Shown piece by piece: positions 26,624-35,309 of a DNA stretch of 64,000 nt. The notes beneath the pieces were generated by a model. That model made no database searches. It saw only the letters and a list, made by a program, of their open reading frames with translations, and was not told the origin of the DNA. Within the stretch, counting starts at the first letter, position 1. Every line of letters starts with the position of its first letter. Where the stretch lies: contig OY781040.1 of NCBI GenBank assembly GCA_963676095.1, forward strand, positions 5,518,001 to 5,582,000, written 5' to 3'. Made by a program: the position numbers and the translations under genes. The DNA comes from G963676095 sp963676095 (lineage in GTDB: Bacteria > Bacteroidota > Bacteroidia > Bacteroidales > Prolixibacteraceae).

Positions 26624-26654
26624 TCATTTCCATTATATGCAATAATGGAAATGA
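26624..26654. promoter_or_regulatory. 13-bp perfect inverted repeat upstream of GH27
   Basis: TCATTTCCATTAT (26624-26636) is exactly complementary to ATAATGGAAATGA (26642-26654) around ATGCA. It ends 33 bp before the GH27 start codon, where an operator or a 5'-leader hairpin could control the gene. There is no T run after it, so it is not an ordinary terminator. Confidence 0.5.
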
Positions 26655-26687
26655 TAAGAATAACTAACAAATTAAATCTTTAAACAA

Positions 26688-27863
26688 ATGAGAAAACTAT
26701 TACTGTTTACTCTAACCTTCGTTTTGTTTCTGGGCGCTTCGGCGCAAAAGTTTGAAAAACTGGCCAGGACCCCTCCTATGGGCTGGAACAGCTGGAACAA
26801 ATTCGGCTGTGATGTCAGTGAAAAACTGATCATGGAAATTGCCGATGCCATGGTCAATACAGGAATGGCTGATGCCGGTTATGAATACATTGTGATTGAC
26901 GACTGCTGGCAGGTCGACCGCGACGGGAACGGGGAAATCGTAGTCGATAAAGAGCGTTTTCCCCATGGCATGAAATATCTGGCCGATTACATCCATTCCA
27001 AGGGATTGAAATTCGGGATTTATTCCTGTGCCGGGACCAAAACCTGCCAGGGCCGGCCCGGAGGGCGTGGGTACGAGTTCCAGGATGCCCGTACTTATGC
27101 ACGCTGGGGAGTGGATTATCTCAAGTATGACTGGTGTTATGCCACGACCCAGAATGCACAGGCTTCCTATTCACTGATGCGCGATGCCCTTTACAAAGCA
27201 GGACGTCCCATCGTGTTCAGCCTCTGCGAGTGGGGAACCGCCAAGCCGTGGGAATGGGCCGGGGATGTCGGCAATTTGTGGCGGACAACCGGCGACATTG
27301 TCGACCGCTGGGATGCCATGATGAGCATCTTCGATAAACAAAAGGATCTGGGCAGGTATGCCGGTCCCGGGAAGTGGAACGATCCGGATGTGCTGGAAGT
27401 CGGTAACGGAGGAATGACCAACGAAGAATACAAAACCCATTTTTCGCTGTGGTGTATGCTGGCTGCTCCGCTGATGGCCGGGAACGACCTTCGTGATATG
27501 AACAAGGAAACCCTGGAGATCCTGACTAACCAGGAAATGATTGCCGTTAACCAGGACTCGCTGGGAAAGCAGGCTTTCTGCTTTCGCGACAATGGCGACT
27601 ACGAGATCTGGGTCAAAAAACTGGCCGGGGATGAGAAAGCCGTTTGTTTCCTGAACAGGGGCGATGAGACGAAAACCGTTGAAGTAAACCTCCCTGTTGT
27701 ACTGAGAGCAAGCGAAAATTACTGGTCAGCCGACCCGTACGATTTAAAAAATTATACTGTAAGGGACTTGTGGGAACATAAAGATGTTAAGTATGCAGGG
27801 AACATGATTAGCCTGACTTTACCGCCCCACACGGTAAAAGTTTTCCGGTTCGGGAAGAAATAG
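26688..27863 (+). CDS. Alpha-galactosidase, GH27
   Basis: A 391-residue secreted enzyme. Residues 1-19 form a signal peptide (cleavage after GASA). The (beta/alpha)8 domain begins with RTPPMGWNSWNKFGCDVSE and IDDCWQ. LKYDWCYA holds the nucleophile (Asp148) and WRTTGDIVDRWD holds the acid/base (Asp203), the GH27 pattern. A C-terminal beta domain follows (VCFLNRGDETKTVEVNL). It releases terminal alpha-galactosyl residues, as found on galactomannan or xylan and xyloglucan side chains. It is not adjacent to a SusCD pair; its own hairpin upstream and terminator downstream suggest a monocistronic unit. Confidence 0.93.
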   Translation: MRKLLLFTLTFVLFLGASAQKFEKLARTPPMGWNSWNKFGCDVSEKLIMEIADAMVNTGMADAGYEYIVIDDCWQVDRDGNGEIVVDKERFPHGMKYLADYIHSKGLKFGIYSCAGTKTCQGRPGGRGYEFQDARTYARWGVDYLKYDWCYATTQNAQASYSLMRDALYKAGRPIVFSLCEWGTAKPWEWAGDVGNLWRTTGDIVDRWDAMMSIFDKQKDLGRYAGPGKWNDPDVLEVGNGGMTNEEYKTHFSLWCMLAAPLMAGNDLRDMNKETLEILTNQEMIAVNQDSLGKQAFCFRDNGDYEIWVKKLAGDEKAVCFLNRGDETKTVEVNLPVVLRASENYWSADPYDLKNYTVRDLWEHKDVKYAGNMISLTLPPHTVKVFRFGKK

Positions 27864-27891
27864 CAAAACCCTGCAGAATTGTATGAAAAAA

Positions 27892-27926
27892 CTTTTGGGA
27901 GCGGCCCGATATGTCGCTCCCAAAAG
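27892..27926 (+). terminator. Terminator after GH27
   Basis: CTTTTGGGAGCG (27892-27903) pairs perfectly with CGCTCCCAAAAG (27915-27926) around an 11-nt loop. A T run (CCCTTTTTT) follows about 10 nt later. It begins 29 bp after the alpha-galactosidase stop codon. Confidence 0.75.
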
Positions 27927-27948
27927 GATTTAACCCTTTTTTCATCTC

Positions 27949-27985
27949 AACAAGAAATCCGGTGGAGGCGCTACGATAGGAGTAA
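27949..27985 (+). pseudogene. ABC permease C-terminal scar (TRNPVEALR)
   Basis: The sequence reads T-R-N-P-V-E-A-L-R, then TAG where the intact ending has a Tyr codon, then GAG TAA. This is the same ending as the permease pseudogene at 23389, with one Tyr-to-stop change. It is followed by the AATAATGAACAATGAATAATTAG spacer type seen after the other permease remnants. Only about 12 codons survive. Confidence 0.6.
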
Positions 27986-28173
27986 AATAATGAACAATGA
28001 ATAATTAGTAATGAATAATGAAAAAGACAAGTGGATGATTATAAGAGGTGTGTAAAAGTTTTATGTTTTTGCTATGATTGTCAGGATTTTTAAGCATTTA
28101 TTTCCTTGGAAAAGGGAATATGTTCCTGAAAAATATTTCCAATTGTTAATTGTTCATTGCACATTACTAATTG

Positions 28174-28206
28174 AATGCCCCGGTAGAAGCACTGGAATAT
28201 GAGTAA
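28174..28206 (+). pseudogene. ABC permease C-terminal scar (NAPVEALEYE)
   Basis: The frame reads N-A-P-V-E-A-L-E-Y-E and stop, another variant of the FtsX-type permease ending. The ATG of the following GNAT gene (28199) lies inside the last two codons, so the acetyltransferase gene now begins within the scar. Confidence 0.6.
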
Positions 28207-28807
28207 AATAACCATTAAACCCATACGGACTGACGAGTGGCTTCCTGACAGATGTTTAAATGGAACGGAACCTTTCGATCCTAAGGTTCATATGCCGGCA
28301 CCAGGTTGTCCTGGAATGAATTATTTCAGAAAAATGGACAGAAAGGCCCTTGAACAATTGTATGAGCATACAATCTCCAAATATGGAGGATGTGGTTTTA
28401 TAGCCTGGGATGCAGGTAAAGTTATTGCTTATCACAATTTTTTCCCTTTCGATATTGCCCGGGAAATGAAGTTTTTCGGTTGCGGTGAAAAAACAGCAGA
28501 ACCTGACCGGACGTTAGTGCACAATTGCCTTACCATTATTAATGGAGACTATTCGAGAAAAGGAATTTGCAGGAGTCTGGTAAAAGAATCGGTAGGCTGG
28601 GCAAAAATAAATGGATGGAAGAAATTTGAAGTCCACATGGTGCTACCCGATTGTGAAAGAGGATGGCAATCTGATCAAAAAAGTTGTTTGTCGTTTTGGC
28701 AAAAGTTTGGATTTGAAATAAGCAGTGAATATGAAGCGGACAATGAAACAAGGCAATTCTATTCTGTCACTAAAAGGTATTCCATGCTTTTATCTTTAGA
28801 TTGTTAG
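28199..28807 (+). CDS. GNAT-family N-acetyltransferase
   Basis: A 202-residue cytoplasmic protein with a GNAT-like fold. There is a substrate-side N-terminal half (PAPGCPGMNYFRKMDRKALEQLYEH). GFIAWDAGKVIAYHNFFPF is the beta4 strand region. LVHNCLTIINGDYSRKGICRSLVKESVGWAKINGWKKFEVH fits the beta4-alpha3 acetyl-CoA site, with SRKGICRSL in place of the usual RxxGxG/A loop. LSFWQKFGFEI is the late beta-strand motif. The substrate is unknown. The ATG overlaps a permease scar. Confidence 0.75.
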   Translation: MSKITIKPIRTDEWLPDRCLNGTEPFDPKVHMPAPGCPGMNYFRKMDRKALEQLYEHTISKYGGCGFIAWDAGKVIAYHNFFPFDIAREMKFFGCGEKTAEPDRTLVHNCLTIINGDYSRKGICRSLVKESVGWAKINGWKKFEVHMVLPDCERGWQSDQKSCLSFWQKFGFEISSEYEADNETRQFYSVTKRYSMLLSLDC

Positions 28808-29066
28808 TGGTATTCAAAAGAAAACAAGGGGAAAAATGAATTTGTAGTTTTAGGATCCTGATAAAAAGGAATCTGGGATCATGTCCTGCTGCAAAATTTA
28901 GGTTTGCCGGACCTGAGTTTGATAAGTACGCGAAAAGAGCTTTGTATCTGAGCCTCACAAGCCCGATTATCCCGGTGATGGAAAAATTTGCGGAACCCCT
29001 CCAAATAAGCTGGAAGAACAGTAATTTTGCAGGCCTTATATGATGTTGTAAGTAACCGTAACGAGA

Positions 29067-30260
29067 ATGCTGAAAGAGATTATCCGGCAAAAGGCCCGCA
29101 ATTACTGGGAAGAAACAGTTGCCTTAAGAAGGCATCTTCACGCCCATCCCGAACTTAGTTTCCAGGAGTTTGAAACATCCCGTTTTGTTTTGAAGCAACT
29201 TACGGATTTGGGCATCCCCTGTGGGGTCATGGCTGAAACCGGGGTTGTCGGGTTGATCGAGAGCCGGAATCCTGGGAAAAGGGTTATAGCCCTTCGTGCC
29301 GATATGGATGCCTTGCCTATAACCGAAGCCAATACTATTCCTTATAAATCAAAAAATGAGGGGGTCATGCATGCCTGCGGACATGATATCCATACCGCTT
29401 GTTTATTAGGGGCAGCCAAAATTTTAAATGAAACAAAAGAATTCTGGGAGGGGACTGTTAAACTTATTTTTCAACCGGGAGAAGAAAAGAATCCGGGAGG
29501 CGCCAGCCTGATGATAAAAGCCGGTGTATTGGAGAATCCGAAAGTCCAGGCCATATTTGGATTACATGTCCATACAACGCTCGATTGTGGCAAATTGAGT
29601 TTTCGAAAGGGGCAGGCCATGGCAAGCGCAGATGAGATCTATTTTACGGTTAAAGGGAAAGGCGGCCATGCAGCGCAACCCGATTTAACAGTCGATACCA
29701 TCCTTGCTGCGTCTCAGTTGGTTGTCTCTTTGCAGCAGGTTATCAGCCGGAACAGGAACCCTTTTACGCCTTCAGTATTGTCTGTCTGCAGTTTTCAGGG
29801 AGGCAATGCAACGAATGTAATACCGGGCGAAGTTAACCTGAAAGGCACTTTCCGTGCGTTGGATGAGGTGTGGAGGTTCCGTGCGCATGAGTTTATTAAA
29901 AAAGAGGCTGAAGGGATTGCCAGAGCTACCGGAGCTGAAATTATTCCATTAATCGATGTTGGCTACCCTTGTGTCTATAACCATCCGGAACTGACAGAAA
30001 GAGGATGGAAACAAGCTGATATTTATATGGGGGCAGATAATGTGGAAGAAACCGAAATGCGGATGGGGGCAGAGGATTTTGGCTATTACACGAGAGAAGT
30101 ACCGGCTTGTTTTTTCCGGCTTGGGGTACGAAATGCTAAACTGGGTTATACGAAGAATGGACATACGCCCGATTTCATGGCCGATGAACGCGCTATTGAA
30201 CCAGGGATGGGTATGATGGCATGGCTTGGGGCAACAGTGCCTGCTGAAAATCTGGATTAG
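29067..30260 (+). CDS. M20 family amidohydrolase/metallopeptidase
   Basis: A 397-residue cytoplasmic enzyme of the M20D type (hippurate/indole-acetyl-amino-acid hydrolase-like). Landmarks are RRHLHAHPELSFQE (residues 21-34), LRADMDALPI (77-86), ACGHDIHTA with metal ligands Cys104, His106 and probably His109, FQPGEEKNPGGA with the catalytic Glu pair, and the dimerisation lid from about 180 to 290. It probably cleaves an N-acyl amino acid or dipeptide; the substrate cannot be read. It is flanked by gaps of about 260 and 170 bp, so it is likely monocistronic. Confidence 0.9.
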   Translation: MLKEIIRQKARNYWEETVALRRHLHAHPELSFQEFETSRFVLKQLTDLGIPCGVMAETGVVGLIESRNPGKRVIALRADMDALPITEANTIPYKSKNEGVMHACGHDIHTACLLGAAKILNETKEFWEGTVKLIFQPGEEKNPGGASLMIKAGVLENPKVQAIFGLHVHTTLDCGKLSFRKGQAMASADEIYFTVKGKGGHAAQPDLTVDTILAASQLVVSLQQVISRNRNPFTPSVLSVCSFQGGNATNVIPGEVNLKGTFRALDEVWRFRAHEFIKKEAEGIARATGAEIIPLIDVGYPCVYNHPELTERGWKQADIYMGADNVEETEMRMGAEDFGYYTREVPACFFRLGVRNAKLGYTKNGHTPDFMADERAIEPGMGMMAWLGATVPAENLD

Positions 30261-30428
30261 GGACAACCTCATGGGGGCCAGGATCCTGTTGGCGGACCCT
30301 GAAGACACTTCCTGTCTGTTTTTGTTAACTATAATATCTAATTTTAGAAAAGGTATATCCAAAATTGAAACCCATATTCGTAATTGGTTCCTATTTTCAG
30401 ACTTCCTAAAATAAGCCAATTATGCGCA

Positions 30429-32474
30429 ATGAAAAAAAATGAATATTACCTATTTCACGCGTTTATTCTTTCTGGTTATTTCGGAGGCTTTGATAACCGG
30501 ATCCGGCAGGCCTTAAGATCCGGTACTGAGGTCTTGAGGGCAGGGGACAGAAGGCAAAATAAAATTTTGTGCAGCATGATACTTCTTCTTCTGTTAAATC
30601 TGTTTTCGGAAGGAATAAAGGCAGAAGTCAGGCTTCCCCGTCTGATTAGCAGCGGTATGGTTTTACAACGTGATGTACCTCTGAAAATATGGGGGTGGGC
30701 AGGCCCTAAAGAAAAGGTAAAAGTCGTATTTCTCGGTAAGGCATATGAGACCAGGGCTGACGCACAGGGGAACTGGAATGTGGAGCTACCGGCCTGTAAC
30801 CCGGGAGGTCCTTTCGAAATGCAGGTAAACGAGATCAGGCTGGAAGATCTGCTTGTAGGAGATGTCTGGCTATGTTCCGGTCAATCCAATATGGAATTGC
30901 CGGTGAGAAGGGTTTTGGATTTATATGCCTCTGAAATAAAAAAAGTCAATAATCCCGATATCCGGCTGTTTAAGGTTCCGATGCATTATAATTTTCAGGG
31001 ACCTCAGACCAGGCTGGAAGGGGGGGCCTGGCTTCCTGCTACTTCCGGGAATATCATGGACTTTTCGGCGGTGGCCTACTTTTTTGCCAATGCTTTATAT
31101 CAGAAATATGGCATCCCGATCGGACTGATCAACACTGCCGTGGGAGGTTCACCCGTTGAAGCGTGGCTGGACGAGGCAACCGTAAAAAATTATCCTCAGT
31201 ATTGGGACCTGATCCGCGCCGGCTTATCCAAGGCGAGTACCGACAGCGTTCTGCGGACTGAATGGAAAGAACGGGGAGACTGGGTTTCTGCGTTAAACAG
31301 AAAGGATCCTGGCGTTTCAACCTGGTCAAAAGCGGATGCTGATGTTTCGGACTGGCCAAAAATTTCTCTTCCCGGCTATTGGACAGAAAAAAGAGTGGCC
31401 ATGCAAAACGGATCGATCTGGTTTTCCAGAAATTTTGAAATTCAGGATTCATTGGCCGGCAGGGAAGCGGTACTCCGGTTGGGACGGATTATAGATAGCG
31501 ATTCTGCTTTTGTGAACGGTACTTTTGTGGGAACGGTATCATACCAGTATCCGCCACGTATTTATAAAATTCCTGCTGGTGTTCTAAAGCCGGGAATAAA
31601 TCAGGTAATGGTCCGGGTAATCAGTCAGGAGGGGAAAGGAGGGCTTGTAGAAGAAAAGCCATATGAGGTCCGGATTGGCAAACAAATCATTGACCTGACA
31701 GGTGAATGGTATTATCATACCGGAGCTGAGATGCCGCCTTCGCCGGGACAAACTTTTTTCCAGTATAAGCCTGTTGGTTTGTACAATGGAATGATTGCCC
31801 CGATCCTGAATTATCAGTTGAAAGGAGTGATCTGGTATCAGGGAGAGTCCAATACCGACAAGCGGGCTTCGGATTACAGGCAACTTTTCCAGGACCTGAT
31901 TCATCTTTGGAGGACCCGTTTCGACAAACCTGGCCTTCCGTTTTTATATGTACAACTGGCTAACCTGGGCGTGCCTGATAAGCAGCCCGTAGAGAGCAAC
32001 TGGGCTGAAGTGCGTGATGCACAACGACGGGGACTGGAACTGCCGCATACAGGGATGGCAGTGGCCTGTGATATCGGAGAATGGAACGACATCCATCCTT
32101 TAAATAAAAAAGAAGTCGGACGGAGACTGTCATTGGAAGCAATGCGGGTCGCCTATCATGACAGTACAGTTGTAAGTTCCGGTCCTTTATACCAGTCAAT
32201 GGAGATTGACGGCAATGGTATTATTCTTACTTTTTCATCGGTCGGATCCGGCTTATTCGCCAATAATCTATTGGAAGGCTTTCAGATTAGAGGGGCAGAC
32301 GGCCAGTTTGTCTGGGCCCATGCAGTGGTACTGTCGAAAAATAAAGTCAGGGTCTGGAATGATGGTATTTCAAACCCTGCCGGGGTCCGGTACGCCTGGG
32401 ACGATAATCCGGCCGGGGCAAACCTGAAGAACAAGGAAGGATTACCTGCTTCTCCCTTCACAACTGAAGAGTAA
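30429..32474 (+). CDS. Sialate O-acetylesterase-like (SASA) carbohydrate esterase
   Basis: The start is uncertain: ATG 30429 gives 681 residues, ATG 30384 adds 15, and a hydrophobic leader (MILLLLLNLFSEGIKA) begins only at 30576, so secretion is likely but the n-region is unclear. The mature part starts EVRLPRLISSGMVLQRDVPL. The catalytic serine is in LCSGQSNMEL, a second block is IWYQGESNTD, and the Asp/His pair is in EWNDIHPLNKKEVG, all typical of family PF03629. A galactose-binding-like domain is inserted around residues 310-430. Known members deacetylate sialic acid or xylan. Next to a sugar symporter, a GH10 and a GH43, acetylxylan is the more likely substrate (inference). Confidence 0.88.
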   Translation: MKKNEYYLFHAFILSGYFGGFDNRIRQALRSGTEVLRAGDRRQNKILCSMILLLLLNLFSEGIKAEVRLPRLISSGMVLQRDVPLKIWGWAGPKEKVKVVFLGKAYETRADAQGNWNVELPACNPGGPFEMQVNEIRLEDLLVGDVWLCSGQSNMELPVRRVLDLYASEIKKVNNPDIRLFKVPMHYNFQGPQTRLEGGAWLPATSGNIMDFSAVAYFFANALYQKYGIPIGLINTAVGGSPVEAWLDEATVKNYPQYWDLIRAGLSKASTDSVLRTEWKERGDWVSALNRKDPGVSTWSKADADVSDWPKISLPGYWTEKRVAMQNGSIWFSRNFEIQDSLAGREAVLRLGRIIDSDSAFVNGTFVGTVSYQYPPRIYKIPAGVLKPGINQVMVRVISQEGKGGLVEEKPYEVRIGKQIIDLTGEWYYHTGAEMPPSPGQTFFQYKPVGLYNGMIAPILNYQLKGVIWYQGESNTDKRASDYRQLFQDLIHLWRTRFDKPGLPFLYVQLANLGVPDKQPVESNWAEVRDAQRRGLELPHTGMAVACDIGEWNDIHPLNKKEVGRRLSLEAMRVAYHDSTVVSSGPLYQSMEIDGNGIILTFSSVGSGLFANNLLEGFQIRGADGQFVWAHAVVLSKNKVRVWNDGISNPAGVRYAWDDNPAGANLKNKEGLPASPFTTEE

Positions 32475-32588
32475 AAACGATTTGAATTGCCACCTGAAAA
32501 AATAATGGTTGCATTAATTGTCTATGTAATTGTAAAAAACCAAATAATATACAGTAATAAATAATCAATTCTAATTTATCAACTATTT

Positions 32589-34070
32589 ATGAGCACAACA
32601 TCTCAAAAGGTATCTGTTATTGAAAAGATTGGATATAGCCTTGGAGACCTGGCTGCCAACCTTATTTTTCAGACATTGATGACCTTCCTGGCCTTTTTTT
32701 ATACAGACGTTTACAAGATTCCTGCTGGTACAGCTTCTGCGATCATATTTATCGGAGGAATGACCGGAGCCTTTTTTAACCCGGTGATGGGAATTATTGC
32801 TGACCGGACCATGACCCGCTGGGGAAAATTCCGTCCGTGGATTTTATGGACGGCCCTGCCATTCGGGATTATGGCGATACTGGCATTCAGCTCCCCCAAC
32901 TTCAGTCCCGGAGGAAAGATCGCTTATGCATTGATTACTTATATCCTTCTTGTTGTCGTGTATTCGGCCAATAACCTTCCCTATGCTTCCTTAAGCGGGG
33001 TGCTTACCGGCGATATGGCCGAACGGAACAGTATTTCATCTTACCGGTTTATCGCGGTGATGATAGCCCAGTTCATTGTCCAGGCGTTGCTTCTGCCTCT
33101 TGTCCTTATTCTGGGGGATGGTGACAAGACCAAAGGCTTTGAGAATACAATGGGGCTTTTTGCCGTTGTCGGGGTTATCTTTTTCCTGATCACTTTTTTC
33201 ACGACCAGGGAACGGATTATTCCAAAACCTGAGCAAAAAACAAGTGTAAAACAGGACCTGAAAGATTTATCCAGGAATAAACCCTGGATTGCAATGCTGG
33301 TCATAACTGTTTTTATATTTATCACCTTGTCGCTGAAGGGTGGCATGTATGTCTATTATTTCAAAAATTACCTGGATGAAAAATACCTGGCTGATTTTCT
33401 GGATCATATCGGGTTTAACCAGTTTATCGGATGGTTGAACAATATGTTGTCAGGGATGGGCCTTGTCGGTTTTTCCTGGCCTGAAGATGCACCAACTTCG
33501 GGTTTTAGCCTGTTCAATGCCGGAGGGATTATTATGATGATCATTGGGATCATGTTTTCGAAATCGTTGGCGGACCGGTTCGGGAAAAGAGATGTTTTTG
33601 GAACAAGCCTTTTCATTTCAGCACTGTGCCTGTTGTTGTTCTACTTTTACTCGCCACGGTCTATTGCCATGGTGTTCCTTACCCAGCTTGGCCATGGTTT
33701 TTTCTATGGAATTTGCACCCCGTTGCTTTGGGCCATGATCGCCGATGTTGCCGACTATTCCGAGTGGAAAAACAAACGCAGGGCGACAGCGATTATATTT
33801 TCAGCCATGATTTTTGGGCTGAAAGCAGGTTTAAGTATTGGTGGCGCCCTGGTGGCCGGAATTCTTGCAACCTATGGCTATAACGAATCGCTGGCAGTGC
33901 AGTCTCCTGAAACCGTAAACGGGATCAGGCTGGCGCTGAGCGTTTATCCGACGCTGACATTCTGTGTGAGCGTGGCTTGTTTGTTCTTTTATGAAATCAA
34001 CAAAAAGAAGGAAATTCAGATCCAGGAAGAGCTGCTTGCCCGTCGTGATGAAGAGACCGGAGAATCATGA
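32589..34070 (+). CDS. GPH-family sugar:cation symporter (MFS)
   Basis: A 493-residue membrane protein with about 12 hydrophobic helices. The N-terminus has EKIGYSLGDLAANLIFQ, typical of glycoside-pentoside-hexuronide symporters (XynP/YicJ-like), and FNPVMGIIADRTMTRWGKFRPWILW is the conserved loop 2-3 motif of the family. A second conserved block is WAMIADVADYSEWKNKRRAT. It probably imports xylose or xylo-oligosaccharides, given the xylanase and GH43 genes following. It lies 114 bp after the esterase gene and 102 bp before GH10. Confidence 0.92.
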   Translation: MSTTSQKVSVIEKIGYSLGDLAANLIFQTLMTFLAFFYTDVYKIPAGTASAIIFIGGMTGAFFNPVMGIIADRTMTRWGKFRPWILWTALPFGIMAILAFSSPNFSPGGKIAYALITYILLVVVYSANNLPYASLSGVLTGDMAERNSISSYRFIAVMIAQFIVQALLLPLVLILGDGDKTKGFENTMGLFAVVGVIFFLITFFTTRERIIPKPEQKTSVKQDLKDLSRNKPWIAMLVITVFIFITLSLKGGMYVYYFKNYLDEKYLADFLDHIGFNQFIGWLNNMLSGMGLVGFSWPEDAPTSGFSLFNAGGIIMMIIGIMFSKSLADRFGKRDVFGTSLFISALCLLLFYFYSPRSIAMVFLTQLGHGFFYGICTPLLWAMIADVADYSEWKNKRRATAIIFSAMIFGLKAGLSIGGALVAGILATYGYNESLAVQSPETVNGIRLALSVYPTLTFCVSVACLFFYEINKKKEIQIQEELLARRDEETGES

Positions 34071-34172
34071 TAAAAATCCGGGTGTGAGATGAGTATGAAT
34101 GTAAGGATGAGGGATGGTTTACTGGTTAGGTGCTTGGTGATATGTGTTTGTTAAAAATAAATTGTAGCGAAT

Positions 34173-35303
34173 ATGAAAAAAAAACAGACTAGCTTTATTA
34201 TTGTCCTGTTCGTGTTTCTTGCAGGTACAGTTACCCCTGTAAAAACGGATGCGCAGCAACTTCGGTTGAAAGATGCGTTTGCCGGGAAGTTTTATATCGG
34301 GACGGCTTTGAATGTTCCGGAGATTACAGGAAAAGATACGGCATCCGTACGGGTAGTAAAGGAACAATTCGATGCTATTGTTCCGGAGAATTGTATGAAA
34401 AGTGAAGCCATTCAGCCGAAAGAAGGTGTTTTTAATTTTGCAATGGCCGACCAGTTTGTAAATTTTGGTGAAGAAAACAATATGTTTATCACGGGACATA
34501 CGCTTATCTGGCATTCCCAGGCTCCGTCCTGGTTTTTCAAAGACAGCAGTGGAAGTGATGTTTCACGTGAAGTTTTGATCGACCGGATGAAAAAACATAT
34601 CACCACGTTGGTTGGCCGGTACAAGGGAAGAGTGAAAGGTTGGGATGTTGTGAATGAAGCGATCCAGGATGACGGGACATATCGTAAAACCAGGTTTCTT
34701 GAAATAATTGGTGAAGATTATATTAAGCTGGCATTCGAATTCGCCCATGAGGCCGATCCGGATGCCGAATTATACTATAATGATTACTCAATGGCCAATC
34801 CCGCCAAACGTAATGGTGTCGTGGCAATGGTCAAAAAATTGAAGGAACAGGGCGTCAAAATAGATGGTATCGGGATGCAGTGCCACATTGGACTCAACTA
34901 CCCGGATATTAATGACTTTGAACAGAGTATTGATGCCTTTTCGGCACTGGGGGTAAAGGTAATGATCACGGAGATGGACCTGACATTGCTACCCATGCCA
35001 GACAGAAATGTGGGAGCTGAGGTTTCTGCTAACTTTGATTATCAAAAGAAGTTAAACCCTTATGCCGGAGGTTTGCCGGATTCTGTGAATACGGATTTTG
35101 AAAACAGGTACCTAGACTTTTTCAAACTCTTTTTGAAGCATAAAAACCAAATTTCGAGAGTGACTTTATGGGGAGTGAACGACGCACAGTCGTGGAGAAA
35201 TAACTGGCCGGTGCGGGGGCGGACAGACTACCCGCTATTGTTCGACCGTGAAAACCGGGCAAAACCTGTTGTCAAAAAGATTATTGAAGAAGCAATAAAA
35301 TAA
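34173..35303 (+). CDS. Endo-1,4-beta-xylanase, GH10
   Basis: A 376-residue secreted protein (signal peptide to about residue 26, ending TDAQ) made of a single GH10 (beta/alpha)8 domain. Landmarks are ENCMKSEAIQP, GHTLIWHSQAPSWFF, WDVVNEAIQDDG with acid/base Glu162, YYNDYS, and VMITEMDLT with nucleophile Glu267, plus the late LWGVNDAQSW. There is no carbohydrate-binding module, unlike the GH10 at 63184. It cleaves the xylan backbone. The GH43 gene begins 6 bp after its stop, so the two are co-transcribed. Confidence 0.95.
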   Translation: MKKKQTSFIIVLFVFLAGTVTPVKTDAQQLRLKDAFAGKFYIGTALNVPEITGKDTASVRVVKEQFDAIVPENCMKSEAIQPKEGVFNFAMADQFVNFGEENNMFITGHTLIWHSQAPSWFFKDSSGSDVSREVLIDRMKKHITTLVGRYKGRVKGWDVVNEAIQDDGTYRKTRFLEIIGEDYIKLAFEFAHEADPDAELYYNDYSMANPAKRNGVVAMVKKLKEQGVKIDGIGMQCHIGLNYPDINDFEQSIDAFSALGVKVMITEMDLTLLPMPDRNVGAEVSANFDYQKKLNPYAGGLPDSVNTDFENRYLDFFKLFLKHKNQISRVTLWGVNDAQSWRNNWPVRGRTDYPLLFDRENRAKPVVKKIIEEAIK

Positions 35304-35309
35304 CAAATT

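Larger units (their letters stand above)
26219..26687. other. Intergenic region with hairpins upstream of GH27
   Basis: This 469-bp gap holds the AT-rich inverted repeats at 26278-26390 and the perfect hairpin at 26624-26654. On the minus strand about 38 codons ending near 26384 read SLNQTLRKHGPDASDVLYGIYR; this could be the end of a lost gene, but I cannot name it. The GH27 promoter should lie in the right-hand part. Confidence 0.5.
27864..28198. other. Intergenic region with permease scars
   Basis: After the GH27 terminator this 335-bp stretch contains two C-terminal ABC-permease scars (27949-27985, 28174-28206). Between them are AT-rich spacer repeats: AATGAATAATTAGTAATGAA near 27995 and, in opposite orientation, AATTGTTCATTGCACATTAC near 28147. 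No independent gene was seen. Confidence 0.6.

Noticed and set aside
28770..29090. 106-codon minus-strand frame between GNAT and M20 genes
   Set aside because: No homology is recognisable, it overlaps both neighbours' ends, and the composition is that of a chance frame.
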